From: Auanema rhodensis
Taxonomy: Eukaryota > Nematoda > Chromadorea > Rhabditida > Rhabditidae
DNA length: 64,000 bases
Direction of reading: 5' to 3'
Assembly (NCBI GenBank): GCA_964057225.1
Contig: OZ059899.1
Span: 496,001 to 560,000 of the forward strand
Each line of letters begins with the position of its first letter. The first letter of the stretch is position 1. Below, piece by piece: positions 41,563 to 54,360 of this stretch. The notes beneath the pieces were generated by a model. That model was not told the DNA's origin. It made no database searches and saw nothing but the letters and a program-made list of their open reading frames with translations. Both the position numbers and the translations under genes were made by a program.

Positions 41563-44202
41563 AGACTAATATGGACATGGGGAATCTAATTTTGAAAACC
41601 GCATCTCTTTATCTTTCACGTGAAGCGAGTTACATACCAAGTGCACATCACGTGTACATTTAATTAGCATAAATTAAAGTTCACGTAAATTTCAAAGTCA
41701 TGATTACCATGAACTAATATCAATAAAAATTTGTTTTTAGACTAATATGGACATGGGGAATCTAATTTTGAAAACCGCATCTCTTTATCTTTCACGTGAA
41801 GCGAGTCACATACCAAGTGCACATCACGTGTACATTTAATTAGCATAAATTAAAGTTCACGTAAATTTCAAAGTCATGGTTACCATGAACCAATATCAAT
41901 AAAAATTTGTTTTTAGACTAATATGGACATGGGGAATCTAATTTTGAAAACCGCATCTCTTTATCTTTCACGTGAAGCGAGTTACATACCAAGTGCACAT
42001 CACGTGTACATTTAATTAGCATAAATTAAAGTTCACGTAAATTTCAAAGTCATGGTTACCATGAACCAATATCAATAAAAATTTGTTTTTAGACTAATAT
42101 GGACATGGGGAATCTAATTTTGAAAACCGCATCTCTTTATCTTTCACGTGAAGCGAGTTACATACCAAGTGCACATCACGTGTACATTTAATTAGCATAA
42201 ATTAAAGTTCACGTAAATTTCAAAGTCATGGTTACCATGAACCAATATCAATAAAAATTTGTTTTTAGACTAATATGGACATGGGGAATCTAATTTTGAA
42301 AACCGCATCTCTTTATCTTTCACGTGAAGCGAGTTACATACCAAGTGCACATCACGTGTACATTTAATTAGCATAAATCAAAGTTCACGTAAATTTCAAA
42401 GTCATGGTTACCATGAACCAATATCAATAAAAATTTGTTTTTAGACTAATATGGACATGGGGAATCTAATTTTGAAAACCGCATCTCTTTATCTTTCACG
42501 TGAAGCGAGTTACATACCAAGTGCACATCACGTGTACATTTAATTAGCATAAATTAAAGTTCACGTAAATTTCAAAGTCATGGTTACCATGAACCAATAT
42601 CAATAAAAATTTGTTTTTAGACTAATATGGACATGGGGAATCTAATTTTGAAAACCGCATCTCTTTATCTTTCACGTGAAGCGAGTTACATACCAAGTGC
42701 ACATCACGTGTACATTTAATTAGCATAAATCAAAGTTCACGTAAATTTCAAAGTCATGGTTACCATGAACCAATATCAATAAAAATTTGTTTTTAGACTA
42801 ATATGGACATGGGGAATCTAATTTTGAAAACCGCATCTCTTTATCTTTCACGTGAAGCGAGTTACATACCAAGTGCACATCACGTGTACATTTAATTAGC
42901 ATAAATTAAAGTTCACGTAAATTTCAAAGTCATGGTTACCATGAACCAATATCAATAAAAATTTGTTTTTAGACTAATATGGACATGGGGAATCTAATTT
43001 TGAAAACCGCATCTCTTTATCTTTCACGTGAAGCGAGTTACATACCAAGTGCACATCACGTGTACATTTAATTAGCATAAATTAAAGTTCACGTAAATTT
43101 CAAAGTCATGGTTACCATGAACCAATATCAATAAAAATTTGTTTTTAGACTAATATGGACATGGGGAATCTAATTTTGAAAACCGCATCTCTTTATCTTT
43201 CACGTGAAGCGAGTTACATACCAAGTGCACATCACGTGTACATTTAATTAGCATAAATTAAAGTTCACGTAAATTTCAAAGTCATGGTTACCATGAACCA
43301 ATATCAATAAAAATTTGTTTTTAGACTAATATGGACATGGGGAATCTAATTTTGAAAACCGCATCTCTTTATCTTTCACGTGAAGCGAGTTACATACCAA
43401 GTGCACATCACGTGTACATTTAATTAGCATAAATTAAAGTTCACGTAAATTTCAAAGTCATGGTTACCATGAACCAATATCAATAAAAATTTGTTTTTAG
43501 ACTAATATGGACATGGGGAATCTAATTTTGAAAACCGCATCTCTTTATCTTTCACGTGAAGCGAGTTACATACCAAGTGCACATCACGTGTACATTTAAT
43601 TAGCATAAATTAAAGTTCACGTAAATTTCAAAGTCATGGTTACCATGCACCAATATCAATAAAAATTTGTTTTTAGACTAATATGGACATGGGGAATCTA
43701 ATTTTGAAAACCGCATCTCTTTATCTTTCACGTGAAGCGAGTTACATACCAAGTGCACATCACGTGTACATTTAATTAGCATAAATTAAAGTTCACGTAA
43801 ATTTCAAAGTCATGGTTACCATGAACCAATATCAATAAAAATTTGTTTTTAGACTAATATGGACATGGGGAATCTAATTTTGAAAACCGCATCTCTTTAT
43901 CTTTCACGTGAAGCGAGTTACATACCAAGTGCACATCACGTGTACATTTAATTAGCATAAATTAAAGTTCACGTAAATTTCAAAGTCATGGTTACCATGA
44001 ACCAATATCAATAAAAATTTGTTTTTAGACTAATATGGACATGGGGAATCTAATTTTGAAAACCGCATCTCTTTATCTTTCACGTGAAGCGAGTTACATA
44101 CCAAGTGCACATCACGTGTACATTTAATTAGCATAAATTAAAGTTCACGTAAATTTCAAAGTCATGGTTACCATGCACCAATATCAATAAAAATTTGTTT
44201 TT

Positions 44203-44321
44203 AGACTACTTTTGACTGTTTTTAGACCCATCACGTGTACATTTAATTAGCATAAATTAAAGTTCACGTAAATTTCAAAGTCATGGTTACCATGCACCAA
44301 TATCAATAAAAATTTGTTTTT
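44203..44321 (+). repeat. 119-bp short monomer, copy 6
   Basis: Same structure. It is the counterpart of copy 4 in the second unit, 2759 bp after copy 5 (119 + 15 x 176), one monomer more than in the first unit. Confidence 0.9.
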
Positions 44322-45553
44322 AGACTAATATGGACATGGGGAATCTAATTTTGAAAACCGCATCTCTTTATCTTTCACGTGAAGCGAGTTACATACCAAG
44401 TGCACATCACGTGTACATTTAATTAGCATAAATTAAAGTTCACGTAAATTTCAAAGTCATGGTTACCATGAACCAATATCAATAAAAATTTGTTTTTAGA
44501 CTAATATGGACATGGGGAATCTAATTTTGAAAACCGCATCTCTTTATATTTCACGTGAAGCGAGTTACATACCAAGTGCACATCACGTGTACATTTAATT
44601 AGCATAAATTAAAGTTCACGTAAATTTCAAAGTCATGGTTACCATGAACCAATATCAATAAAAATTTGTTTTTAGACTAATATGGACATGGGGAATCTAA
44701 TTTTGAAAACCGCATCTCTTTATCTTTCACGTGAAGCGAGTTACATACCAAGTGCACATCACGTGTACATTTAATTAGCATAAATTAAAGTTCACGTAAA
44801 TTTCAAAGTCATGGTTACCATGAACCAATATCAATAAAAATTTGTTTTTAGACTAATATGGACATGGGGAATCTAATTTTGAAAACCGCATTTCTTTATC
44901 TTTCACGTGAAGCGAGTTACATACCAAGTGCACATCACGTGTACATTTAATTAGCATAAATTAAAGTTCACGTAAATTTCAAAGTCATGGTTACCATGCA
45001 CCAATATCAATAAAAATTTGTTTTTAGACTAATATGGACATGGGGAATCTAATTTTGAAAACCGCATCTCTTTATCTTTCACGTGAAGCGAGTTACATAC
45101 CAAGTGCACATCACGTGTACATTTAATTAGCATAAATTAAAGTTCACGTAAATTTCAAAGTCATGGTTACCATGAACCAATATCAATAAAAATTTGTTTT
45201 TAGACTAATATGGACATGGGGAATCTAATTTTGAAAACCGCATCTCTTTATCTTTCACGTGAAGCGAGTTACATACCAAGTGCACATCACGTGTACATTT
45301 AATTAGCATAAATTAAAGTTCACGTAAATTTCAAAGTCATGGTTACCATGAACCAATATCAATAAAAATTTGTTTTTAGACTAATATGGACATGGGGAAT
45401 CTAATTTTGAAAACCGCATCTCTTTATCTTTCACGTGAAGCGAGTTACATACCAAGTGCACATCACGTGTACATTTAATTAGCATAAATTAAAGTTCACG
45501 TAAATTTCAAAGTCATGGTTACCATGCACCAATATCAATAAAAATTTGTTTTT

Positions 45554-45672
45554 AGACTACTTTTGACTGTTTTTAGACCCATCACGTGTACATTTAATTA
45601 GCATAAATTAAAGTTCACGTAAATTTCAAAGTCATGGTTACCATGAACCAATATCAATAAAAATTTGTTTTT
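45554..45672 (+). repeat. 119-bp short monomer, copy 7
   Basis: Last short monomer, 1351 bp after copy 6 (119 + 7 x 176) and about 330 bp before the orientation switch. The equivalent interval in the first unit is 3111 bp, so exactly ten monomers (1760 bp) are missing here. No short monomer occurs in the inverted right half. Confidence 0.9.
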
Positions 45673-45848
45673 AGACTAATATGGACATGGGGAATCTAAT
45701 TTTGAAAACCGCATCTCTTTATCTTTCACGTGAAGCGAGTTACATACCAAGTGCACATCACGTGTACATTTAATTAGCATAAATTAAAGTTCACGTAAAT
45801 TTCAAAGTCATGGTTACCATGAACCAATATCAATAAAAATTTGTTTTT

Positions 45849-46003
45849 AGACTAATATGGACATGGGGAATCTAATTTTGAAAACCGCATCTCTTTATCT
45901 TTCACGTGAAGCGAGTTACATACCAAGTGCACATCACGTGTACATTTAATTAGCATAAATTAAAGTTCACGTAAATTTCAAAGTCATGGTTACCATGAAC
46001 CGA
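45849..46003 (+). other. Truncated monomer and orientation-switch junction
   Basis: The last left-orientation monomer stops after position 153 (...CCATGAACC at 46001). Two bases, GA (46002-46003), follow, and then AGTCT, the reverse complement of monomer positions 1-5, starts the inverted array at 46004. Around the join GGTTACCATGAACC and its reverse complement face each other across a 30-bp spacer. Filler bases without long homology suggest end joining or template switching. A false assembly join cannot be excluded. Confidence 0.85.
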
Positions 46004-46092
46004 AGTCTAAAAACAAATTTTTATTGATATTGGTTCATGGTAACCATGACTTTGAAATTTACGTGAACTTCAATTTATGCTAATTAAATGTA

Positions 46093-46276
46093 CACGTTTG
46101 AACGGGTTTATTGTTCGAATCACAGGTTATAAGTTCGAATCACAGGTTATAAGTTCGAATCACAGGTTATAAGTTCGAATCACAGGTTATACGTTCGAAT
46201 CACAGGTTATACGTTCGAATCACAGGTTATAGGTTCGAATCACAGGTTATAAGTTCGAATCACAGGTTATAAGGTT
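46093..46276 (-). repeat. Nested minisatellite insert, copy 6 (eight units)
   Basis: Inverted copy only 90 bp from the orientation switch. It is 184 bp because the 19-bp unit present in every other copy is missing, leaving eight 20-bp units. The tail is of the AATAAACCC type (read on the minus strand). The B-box-like GTTCGAATC now reads on the plus strand. Confidence 0.92.
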
Positions 46277-48388
46277 CACGTGATGTGCACTTGGTATGTA
46301 ACTCGCTTCACGTGAAAGATAAAGAGATGCGGTTTTCAAAATTAGATTCCCCATGTCCATATTAGTCTAAAAACAAATTTTTATTGATATTGGTTCATGG
46401 TAACCATGACTTTGAAATTTACGTGAACTTTAATTTATGCTAATTAAATGTACACGTGATGTGCACTTGGTATGTAACTCGCTTCACGTGAAAGATAAAG
46501 AGATGCGGTTTTCAAAATTAGATTCCCCATGTCCATATTAGTCTAAAAACAAATTTTTATTGATATTGGTTCATGGTAACCATGACTTTGAAATTTACGT
46601 GAACTTCAATTTATGCTAATTAAATGTACACGTGATGTGCACTTGGTATGTAACTCGCTTCACGTGAAAGATAAAGAGATGCGGTTTTCAAAATTAGATT
46701 CCCCATGTCCATATTAGTCTAAAAACAAATTTTTATTGATATTGGTGCATGGTAACCATGACTTTGAAATTTACGTGAACTTTAATTTATGCTAATTAAA
46801 TGTACACGTGATGTGCACTTGGTATGTAACTCGCTTCACGTGAAATATAAAGAGATGCGGTTTTCAAAATTAGATTCCCCATGTCCATATTAGTCTAAAA
46901 ACAAATTTTTATTGATATTGGTTCATGGTAACCATGACTTTGAAATTTACGTGAACTTTAATTTATGCTAATTAAATGTACACGTGATGTGCACTTGGTA
47001 TGTAACTCGCTTCACGTGAAAGATAAAGAGATGCGGTTTTCAAAATTAGATTCCCCATGTCCATATTAGTCTAAAAACAAATTTTTATTGATATTGGTGC
47101 ATGGTAACCATGACTTTGAAATTTACGTGAACTTTAATTTATGCTAATTAAATGTACACGTGATGTGCACTTAGTATGTTACTCGCTTCACGTGAATGAT
47201 AAAGAGATGCGGTTTTCAAAATTAGATTCCCCATGTCCATATTAGTCTAAAAACAAATTTTTATTGATATTGGTGCATGGTAACCATGACTTTGAAATTT
47301 ACGTGAACTTTAATTTATGCTAATTAAATGTACACGTGATGTGCACTTGTTATGTAACTCGCTTCACGTGAAAGATAAAGAGATGCGGTTTTCAAAATTA
47401 GATTCCCCATGTCCATATTAGTCTAAAAACAAATTTTTATTGATATTGGTGCATGGTAACCATGACTTTGAAATTTACGTGAACTTTAATTTATGCTAAT
47501 TAAATGTACACGTGATGTGCACTTGGTATGTAACTCGCTTCACGTGAAAGATAAAGAGATGCGGTTTTCAAAATTAGATTCCCCATGTCCATATTAGTCT
47601 AAAAACAAATTTTTATTGATATTGGTTCATGGTAACCATGACTTTGAAATTTACGTGAACTTTAATTTATGCTAATTAAATGTACACGTGATGTGCACTT
47701 GGTATGTAACTCGCTTCACGTGAAAGATAAAGAGATGCGGTTTTCAAAATTAGATTCCCCATGTCCATATTAGTCTAAAAACAAAATTTTATTGATATTG
47801 GTGCATGGTAACCATGACTTTGAAATTTACGTGAACTTTAATTTATGCTAATTAAATGTACACGTGATGTGTACTTGGTATGTAACTCGCATCACGTGAA
47901 AGATAAAGAGATGCGGTTTTCAAAATTAGATTCCCCATGTCCATATTAGTCTAAAAACAAATTTTTATTGATATTGGTTCATGGTAACCATGACTTTGAA
48001 ATTTACGTGAACTTCAATTTATGCTAATTAAATGTACACGTGATGTGCACTTGGTATGTAACTCGCTTCACGTGAAAGATAAAGAGATGCGGTTTTCAAA
48101 ATTAGATTCCCCATGTCCATATTAGTCTAAAAACAAATTTTTATTGATATTGGTGCATGGTAACCATGACTTTGAAATTTACGTGAACTTTAATTTATGC
48201 TAATTAAATGTACACGTGATGTGCACTTGGTATGTAACTCGTTTCACGTGAAAGATAAAGAGATGCGGTTTTCAAAATTAGATTCCCCATGTCCATATTA
48301 GTCTAAAAACAAATTTTTATTGATATTGGTTCATGGTAACCATGACTTTGAAATTTACGTGAACTTCAATTTATGCTAATTAAATGTA

Positions 48389-48591
48389 CACGTTTGAACG
48401 GGTTTATTGTTCGAATCACAGGTTATAAGTTCGAATCACAGGTTATAAGTTCGAATCACAGGTTATAAGTTCGAATCACAGGTTATACGTTCGAATCACA
48501 GGTTATACGTTCGAATCACAGGTTATAGGTTCGAATCACAGGTTATAGTTCGAATCACAGGTTATAAGTTCGAATCACAGGTTATAAGGTT
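48389..48591 (-). repeat. Nested minisatellite insert, copy 7
   Basis: Full 203-bp inverted copy with nine units including the 19-bp one, and the AATAAACCC-type tail. By marker order it corresponds to copy 5 of the left half. Confidence 0.92.
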
Positions 48592-49481
48592 CACGTGATG
48601 TGCACTTGGTATGTAACTCGCTTCACGTGAAAGATAAAGAGATGCGGTTTTCAAAATTAGATTCCCCATGTCCATATTAGTCTAAAAACAAATTTTTATT
48701 GATATTGGTTCATGGTAACCATGACTTTGAAATTTACGTGAACTTTAATTTATGCTAATTAAATGTACACGTGATGTGCACTTGGTATGTAACTCGCTTC
48801 ACGTGAAAGATAAAGAGATGCGGTTTTCAAAATTAGATTCCCCATGTCCATATTAGTCTAAAAACAAATTTTTATTGATATTGGTGCATGGTAACCATGA
48901 CTTTGAAATTTACGTGAACTTTAATTTATGCTAATTAAATGTACACGTGATGTGTACTTGGTATGTAACTCGCTTCACGTGAAAGATAAAGAGATGCGGT
49001 TTTCAAAATTAGATTCCCCATGTCCATATTAGTCTAAAAACAAATTTTTATTGATATTGGTTCATGGTAACCATGACTTTGAATTTTACGTGAACTTCAA
49101 TTTATGCTAATTAAATGTACACGTGATGTGCACTTGGTATGTAACTCGCTTCACGTGAAAGATAAAGAGATGCGGTTTTCAAAATTAGATTCCCCATGTC
49201 CATATTAGTCTAAAAACAAATTTTTATTGATATTGGTGCATGGTAACCATGACTTTGAAATTTACGTGAACTTTAATTTATGCTAATTAAATGTACACGT
49301 GATGTGCACTTGGTATGTAACTCGCTTCACGTGAAAGATAAAGAGATGCGGTTTTCAAAATTAGATTCCCCATGTCCATATTAGTCTAAAAACAAATTTT
49401 TATTGATATTGGTTCATGGTAACCATGACTTTGAAATTTACGTGAACTTCAATTTATGCTAATTAAATGTACACGTGATGT

Positions 49482-52400
49482 GCTCTTGGTATGTAACTCG
49501 CTTCACGTGAAAGATAAAGAGATGCGGTTTCCAAAATTAGATTCCCCATGTCCATATTAGTCTAAAAACAAATTTTTATTGATATTGGTGCATGGTAACC
49601 ATGACTTTGAAATTTACGTGAACTTTAATTTATGCTAATTAAATGTACACATGATGTGCACTTGGTATGTAACTCGCTTCACGTGAAAGATAAAGAGATG
49701 CGGTTTTCAAAATTAGATTCCCCATGTCCATATTAGTCTAAAAACAAATTTTTATTGATATTGCTTCATGGTAACCATGACTTTGAAATTTACGTGAACT
49801 TTAATTTATGCTAATTAAATGTACACGTGATGTGCACTTGGTATGTAACTCGCTTCACGTGAAAGATAAAGAGATGCGGTTTTCAAAATTAGATTCCCCA
49901 TGTCCATATTAGTCTAAAAACAAATTTTTATTGATATTGGTGCATGGTAACCATGACTTTGAAATTTACGTGAACTTTAATTTATGCTAATTAAATGTAC
50001 ACGTGATGTGCCCTTGGTATGTAACTCGCTTCACGTGAACGATAAAGAGATGCGGTTTTCAAAATTAGATTCCCCATGTCCATATTAGTCTAAAAACAAA
50101 TTTTTATTGATATTGGTTCATGGTAACCATGACTTTGAAATTTACGTGAACTTTAATTTATGCTAATTAAATGTACACGTGATGTGCACTTGGTATGTAA
50201 CTCGCTTCACGTGAAAGATAAAGAGATGCGGTTTTCAAAATTAGATTCCCCATGTCCATATTAGTCTAAAAACAAATTTTTATTGATATTGGTGCATGGT
50301 AACCATGACTTTGAAATTTACGTGAACTTTAATTTATGCTAATTAATGTACACGTGATGTGCACTTGGTATGTAACTCGCTTCACGTGAAAGATAAAGAG
50401 ATGCGGTTTTCAAAATTAGATTCCCCATGTCCATATTAGTCTAAAAACAAATTTTTATTGATATTGGTTCATGGTAACCATGACTTTGAAATTTACGTGA
50501 ACTTTAATTTATGCTAATTAAATGTACACGTGATGTGCACTTGGTATGTAACTCGCTTCACGTGAAAGATAAAGAGATGCGGTTTTCAAAATTAGATTCC
50601 CCATGTCCATATTAGTCTAAAAACAAATTTTTATTGATATTGGTTCATGGTAACCATGACTTTGAAATTTACGTGAACTTTAATTTATGCTAATTAAATG
50701 TACACGTGATGTGCACTTGGTATGTAACTCGCTTCACGTGAAAGATAAAGAGATGCGGTTTTCAAAATTAGATTCCCCATGTCCATATTAGTCTAAAAAC
50801 AAATTTTTATTGATATTGGTGCATGGTAACCATGACTTTGAAATTTACGTGAACTTTAATTTATGCTAATTAAATGTACACGTGATGTGCACTTGGTATG
50901 TAACTCGCTTCACGTGAAAGATAAAGAGATGCGGTTTTCAAAATTAGATTCCCCATGTCCATATTAGTCTAAAAACAAATTTTTATTGATATTAGTTCAT
51001 GGTAACCATGACTTTGAAATTTACGTGAACTTTAATTTATGCTAATTAAATGTACACGTGATGTGCACTTGGTATGTAACTCGCTTCACGTGAAAGATAA
51101 AGAGATGAGGTTTTCAAAATTAGATTCCCCATGTCCATATTAGTCTAAAAACAAATTTTTATTGATATTGGTTCATGGTAACCATGACTTTGAAATTTAC
51201 GTGAACTTCAATTTATGCTAATTAAATGTACACGTGATGTGCTCTTGGTATGTAACTCGCTTCACGTGAAAGATAAAGAGATGCGGTTTCCAAAATTAGA
51301 TTCCCCATGTCCATATTAGTCTAAAAACAAATTTTTATTGATATTGGTGCATGGTAACCATGACTTTGAAATTTACGTGAACTTTAATTTATGCTAATTA
51401 AATGTACACATGATGTGCACTTGGTATGTAACTCGCTTCACGTGAAAGATAAAGAGATGCGGTTTTCAAAATTAGATTCCCCATGTCCATATTAGTCTAA
51501 AAACAAATTTTTATTGATATTGGTTCATGGTAACCATGACTTTGAAATTTACGTGAACTTTAATTTATGCTAATTAAATGTACACGTGATGTGCACTTGG
51601 TATGTAACTCGCTTCACGTGAACGATAAAGAGATGCGGTTTTCAAAATTAGATTCCCCATGTCCATATTAGTCTAAAAACAAATTTTTATTGATATTGGT
51701 TCATGGTAACCATGACTTTGAAATTTACGTGAACTTTAATTTATGCTAATTAAATGTACACGTGATGTGCACTTGGTATGTAACTCGCTTCACGTGAAAG
51801 ATAAAGAGATGCGGTTTTCAAAATTAGATTCCCCATGTCCATATTAGTCTAAAAACAAATTTTTATTGATATTGGTGCATGGTAACCATGACTTTGAAAT
51901 TTACGTGAACTTTAATTTATGCTAATTAATGTACACGTGATGTGCACTTGGTATGTAACTCGCTTCACGTGAAAGATAAAGAGATGCGGTTTTCAAAATT
52001 AGATTCCCCATGTCCATATTAGTCTAAAAACAAATTTTTATTGATATTGGTTCATGGTAACCATGACTTTGAAATTTACGTGAACTTTAATTTATGCTAA
52101 TTAAATGTACACGTGATGTGCACTTGGTATGTAACTCGCTTCACGTGAAAGATAAAGAGATGCGGTTTTCAAAATTAGATTCCCCATGTCCATATTAGTC
52201 TAAAAACAAATTTTTATTGATATTGGTGCATGGTAACCATGACTTTGAAATTTACGTGAACTTTAATTTATGCTAATTAAATGTACACGTGATGTGCACT
52301 TGGTATGTAACTCGCTTCACGTGAAAGATAAAGAGATGCGGTTTTCAAAATTAGATTCCCCATGTCCATATTAGTCTAAAAACAAATTTTTATTGATATT

Positions 52401-52760
52401 AGTTCATGGTAACCATGACTTTGAAATTTACGTGAACTTTAATTTATGCTAATTAAATGTACACGTGATGTGCACTTGGTATGTAACTCGCTTCACGTGA
52501 AAGATAAAGAGATGAGGTTTTCAAAATTAGATTCCCCATGTCCATATTAGTCTAAAAACAAATTTTTATTGATATTGGTTCATGGTAACCATGACTTTGA
52601 AATTTACGTGAACTTTAATTAATGCTAATTAAATGTACACGTGATGTGCACTTGGTATGTAACTCGCTTCACGTGAAAGATAAAGAGATGCGGTTTTCAA
52701 AATTAGATTCCCCATGTCCATATTAGTCTAAAAACAAATTTTTATTGATATTGCTTCATG
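49482..52760 (-). repeat. Duplicated block of eight to ten monomers, about 1.4-1.76 kb period
   Basis: Shared variants recur: GCTCTT (49482/51241, 1759 bp), a 1-bp deletion giving AATTAATG (50341/51924, 1583 bp), and GATGAGG (51104/52511, 1407 bp). The shrinking separations (ten, nine and eight monomers, each minus 1 bp for the deletion) show that one copy has gained or lost single monomers. The GATGAGG, ATTAGTTC and TTAATTAATGC markers are inverted forms of the left-half block near 11.65-11.88 kb. Confidence 0.75.
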
Positions 52761-53517
52761 GTAACCATGACTTTGAAATTTACGTGAACTTTAATTTATG
52801 CTAATTAAATGTACACGTGATGTGCACTTGGTATGTAACTCGCTTCACGTGAAAGATAAAGAGATGCGGTTTTCAAAATTAGATTCCCCATGTCCATATT
52901 AGTCTAAAAACAAATTTTTATTGATATTGGTTCATGGTAACCATGACTTTGAAATTTACGTGAACTTTGATTTATGCTAATTAAATGTACACGTGATGTG
53001 CACTTGGTATGTAACTCGCTTCACGTGAAAGATAAAGAGATGCGGTTTTCAAAATTAGATTCCCCATGTCCATATTAGTCTAAAAACAAATTTTTATTGA
53101 TATTGGTGCATGGTAACCATGACTTTGAAATTTACGTGAACTTTAATTTATGCTAATTAAATGTACACGTGATGTGCACTTGGTATGTAACTCGCTTCAC
53201 GTGAAAGATGAAGAGATGCGGTTTTCAAAATTAGATTCCCCATGTCCATATTAGTCTAAAAACAAATTTTTATTGATATTGGTGCATGGTAACCATGACT
53301 TTGGAATTTACGTGAACTTTAATTTATGCTAATTAAATGTACACGTGATGTGCACTTGGTATGTAACTCGCTTCACGTGAAAGATGAAGAGATGCGGTTT
53401 TCAAAATTAGATTCCCCATGTCCATATTAGTCTAAAAACAAATTTTTATTGATATTGGTGCATGGTAACCATGACTTTGAAATTTACGTGAACTTTAATT
53501 TATGCTAATTAAATGTA

Positions 53518-53720
53518 CACGTTTGAACGGGTTTATTGTTCGAATCACAGGTTATAAGTTCGAATCACAGGTTATAAGTTCGAATCACAGGTTATAAGTT
53601 CGAATCACAGGTTATACGTTCGAATCACAGGTTATACGTTCGAATCACAGGTTATAGGTTCGAATCAAAGGTTATAGTTCGAATCACAGGTTATAAGTTC
53701 GAATCACAGGTTATAAGGTT
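53518..53720 (-). repeat. Nested minisatellite insert, copy 8
   Basis: Full 203-bp inverted copy. One unit carries CAAAGG for CACAGG at 53668. It lies 5129 bp from copy 7 (203 + 28 x 176 minus 2). The neighbouring TTGGAATTT (53301) matches AAATTCCAA next to copy 4, so copy 8 is the inverted counterpart of copy 4. No further insert is seen to the window end. Confidence 0.92.
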
Positions 53721-54300
53721 CACGTGATGTGCACTTGGTATGTAACTCGCTTCACGTGAAAGATAAAGAGATGCGGTTTTCAAAATTAGATTCCCCATGT
53801 CCATATTAGTCTAAAAACAAATTTTTATTGATATTGGTGCATGGTAACCATGACTTTGAAATTTACGTGAACTTTAATTTATGCTAATTAAATGTACACG
53901 TGATGTGCACTTGGTATGTAACTCGCTTCACGTGAAAGATAAAGAGATGCGGTTTTCAAAATTAGATTCCCCATGTCCATATTAGTCTAAAAACAAATTT
54001 TTATTGATATTGGTGCATGGTAACCATGACTTTGAAATTTACGTGAACTTTAATTTATGCTAATTAAATGTACACGTGATGTGTACTTGGTATGTAACTC
54101 GCTTCACGTGAAAGATAAAGAGATGCGGTTTTCAAAATTAGATTCCCCATGTCCATATTAGTCTAAAAACAAATTTTTTTTGATATTGGTTCATGGTAAC
54201 CATGACTTTGAAATTTACGTGAACTTCAATTTATGCTAATTAAATGTACACGTGATGTGCACTTGGTATGTAACTCGCTTCACGTGAAAGATAAAGAGAT

Positions 54301-54360
54301 GCGGTTTTCAAAATTAGATTCTCCATGTCCATTTTAATCAAAAATCAAATTTTTATTGAT
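54301..54360 (-). repeat. Unusually diverged monomer segment
   Basis: Within 54322-54345 there are five substitutions relative to consensus: 54322, 54333, 54337, 54340 and 54345. Most monomers in the window differ from consensus at only a few positions in all. Monomer length is unchanged. It could be an old relic, a gene-conversion patch from a diverged relative or local sequencing error. Confidence 0.7.

Larger units (their letters stand above)
1..46001 (+). repeat. 176-bp satellite array, left orientation
   Basis: Head-to-tail tandem array whose monomer I phase at AGACTAATATGG. Monomer starts recur every 176 bp, for example at 732, 908, 1084 and 1260. The length fits 257 monomers plus a 153-bp partial once five 203-bp inserts and seven 57-bp shortenings are allowed for, so no other net indel is needed. 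Copies differ mainly by single substitutions. Recurrent variable positions include monomer positions 31-32, 48, 55 (C in most copies), 80, 114 and 150. G+C is about 32%. Monomer size is close to one nucleosome repeat, as in many centromeric satellites. I do not recognise the family. No coding region interrupts it. Confidence 0.97.
35750..46001 (+). repeat. Large HOR, 5694-bp period, second copy truncated
   Basis: Unit 1 runs 35750-41443 and unit 2 starts at 41444. Shared markers at 5694 bp include the short monomer and GTCACATACC (36111/41805). The TTTATATT variant is at 38671/44541, a shift of 5870 bp, so unit 2 has one extra monomer before it. Unit 2 lacks the ten-monomer part that contains the TTACTATG and CTGATTTT variants. 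It then stops at the orientation switch. Confidence 0.8.

Noticed and set aside
45849-46110. Simple fold-back palindrome centred at 46 kb
   Set aside because: Immediately to the right there is an insert-bearing monomer and older variant types, while the left side has short monomers and no insert for 31 kb. The two arms next to the junction are not mirror copies at HOR level.
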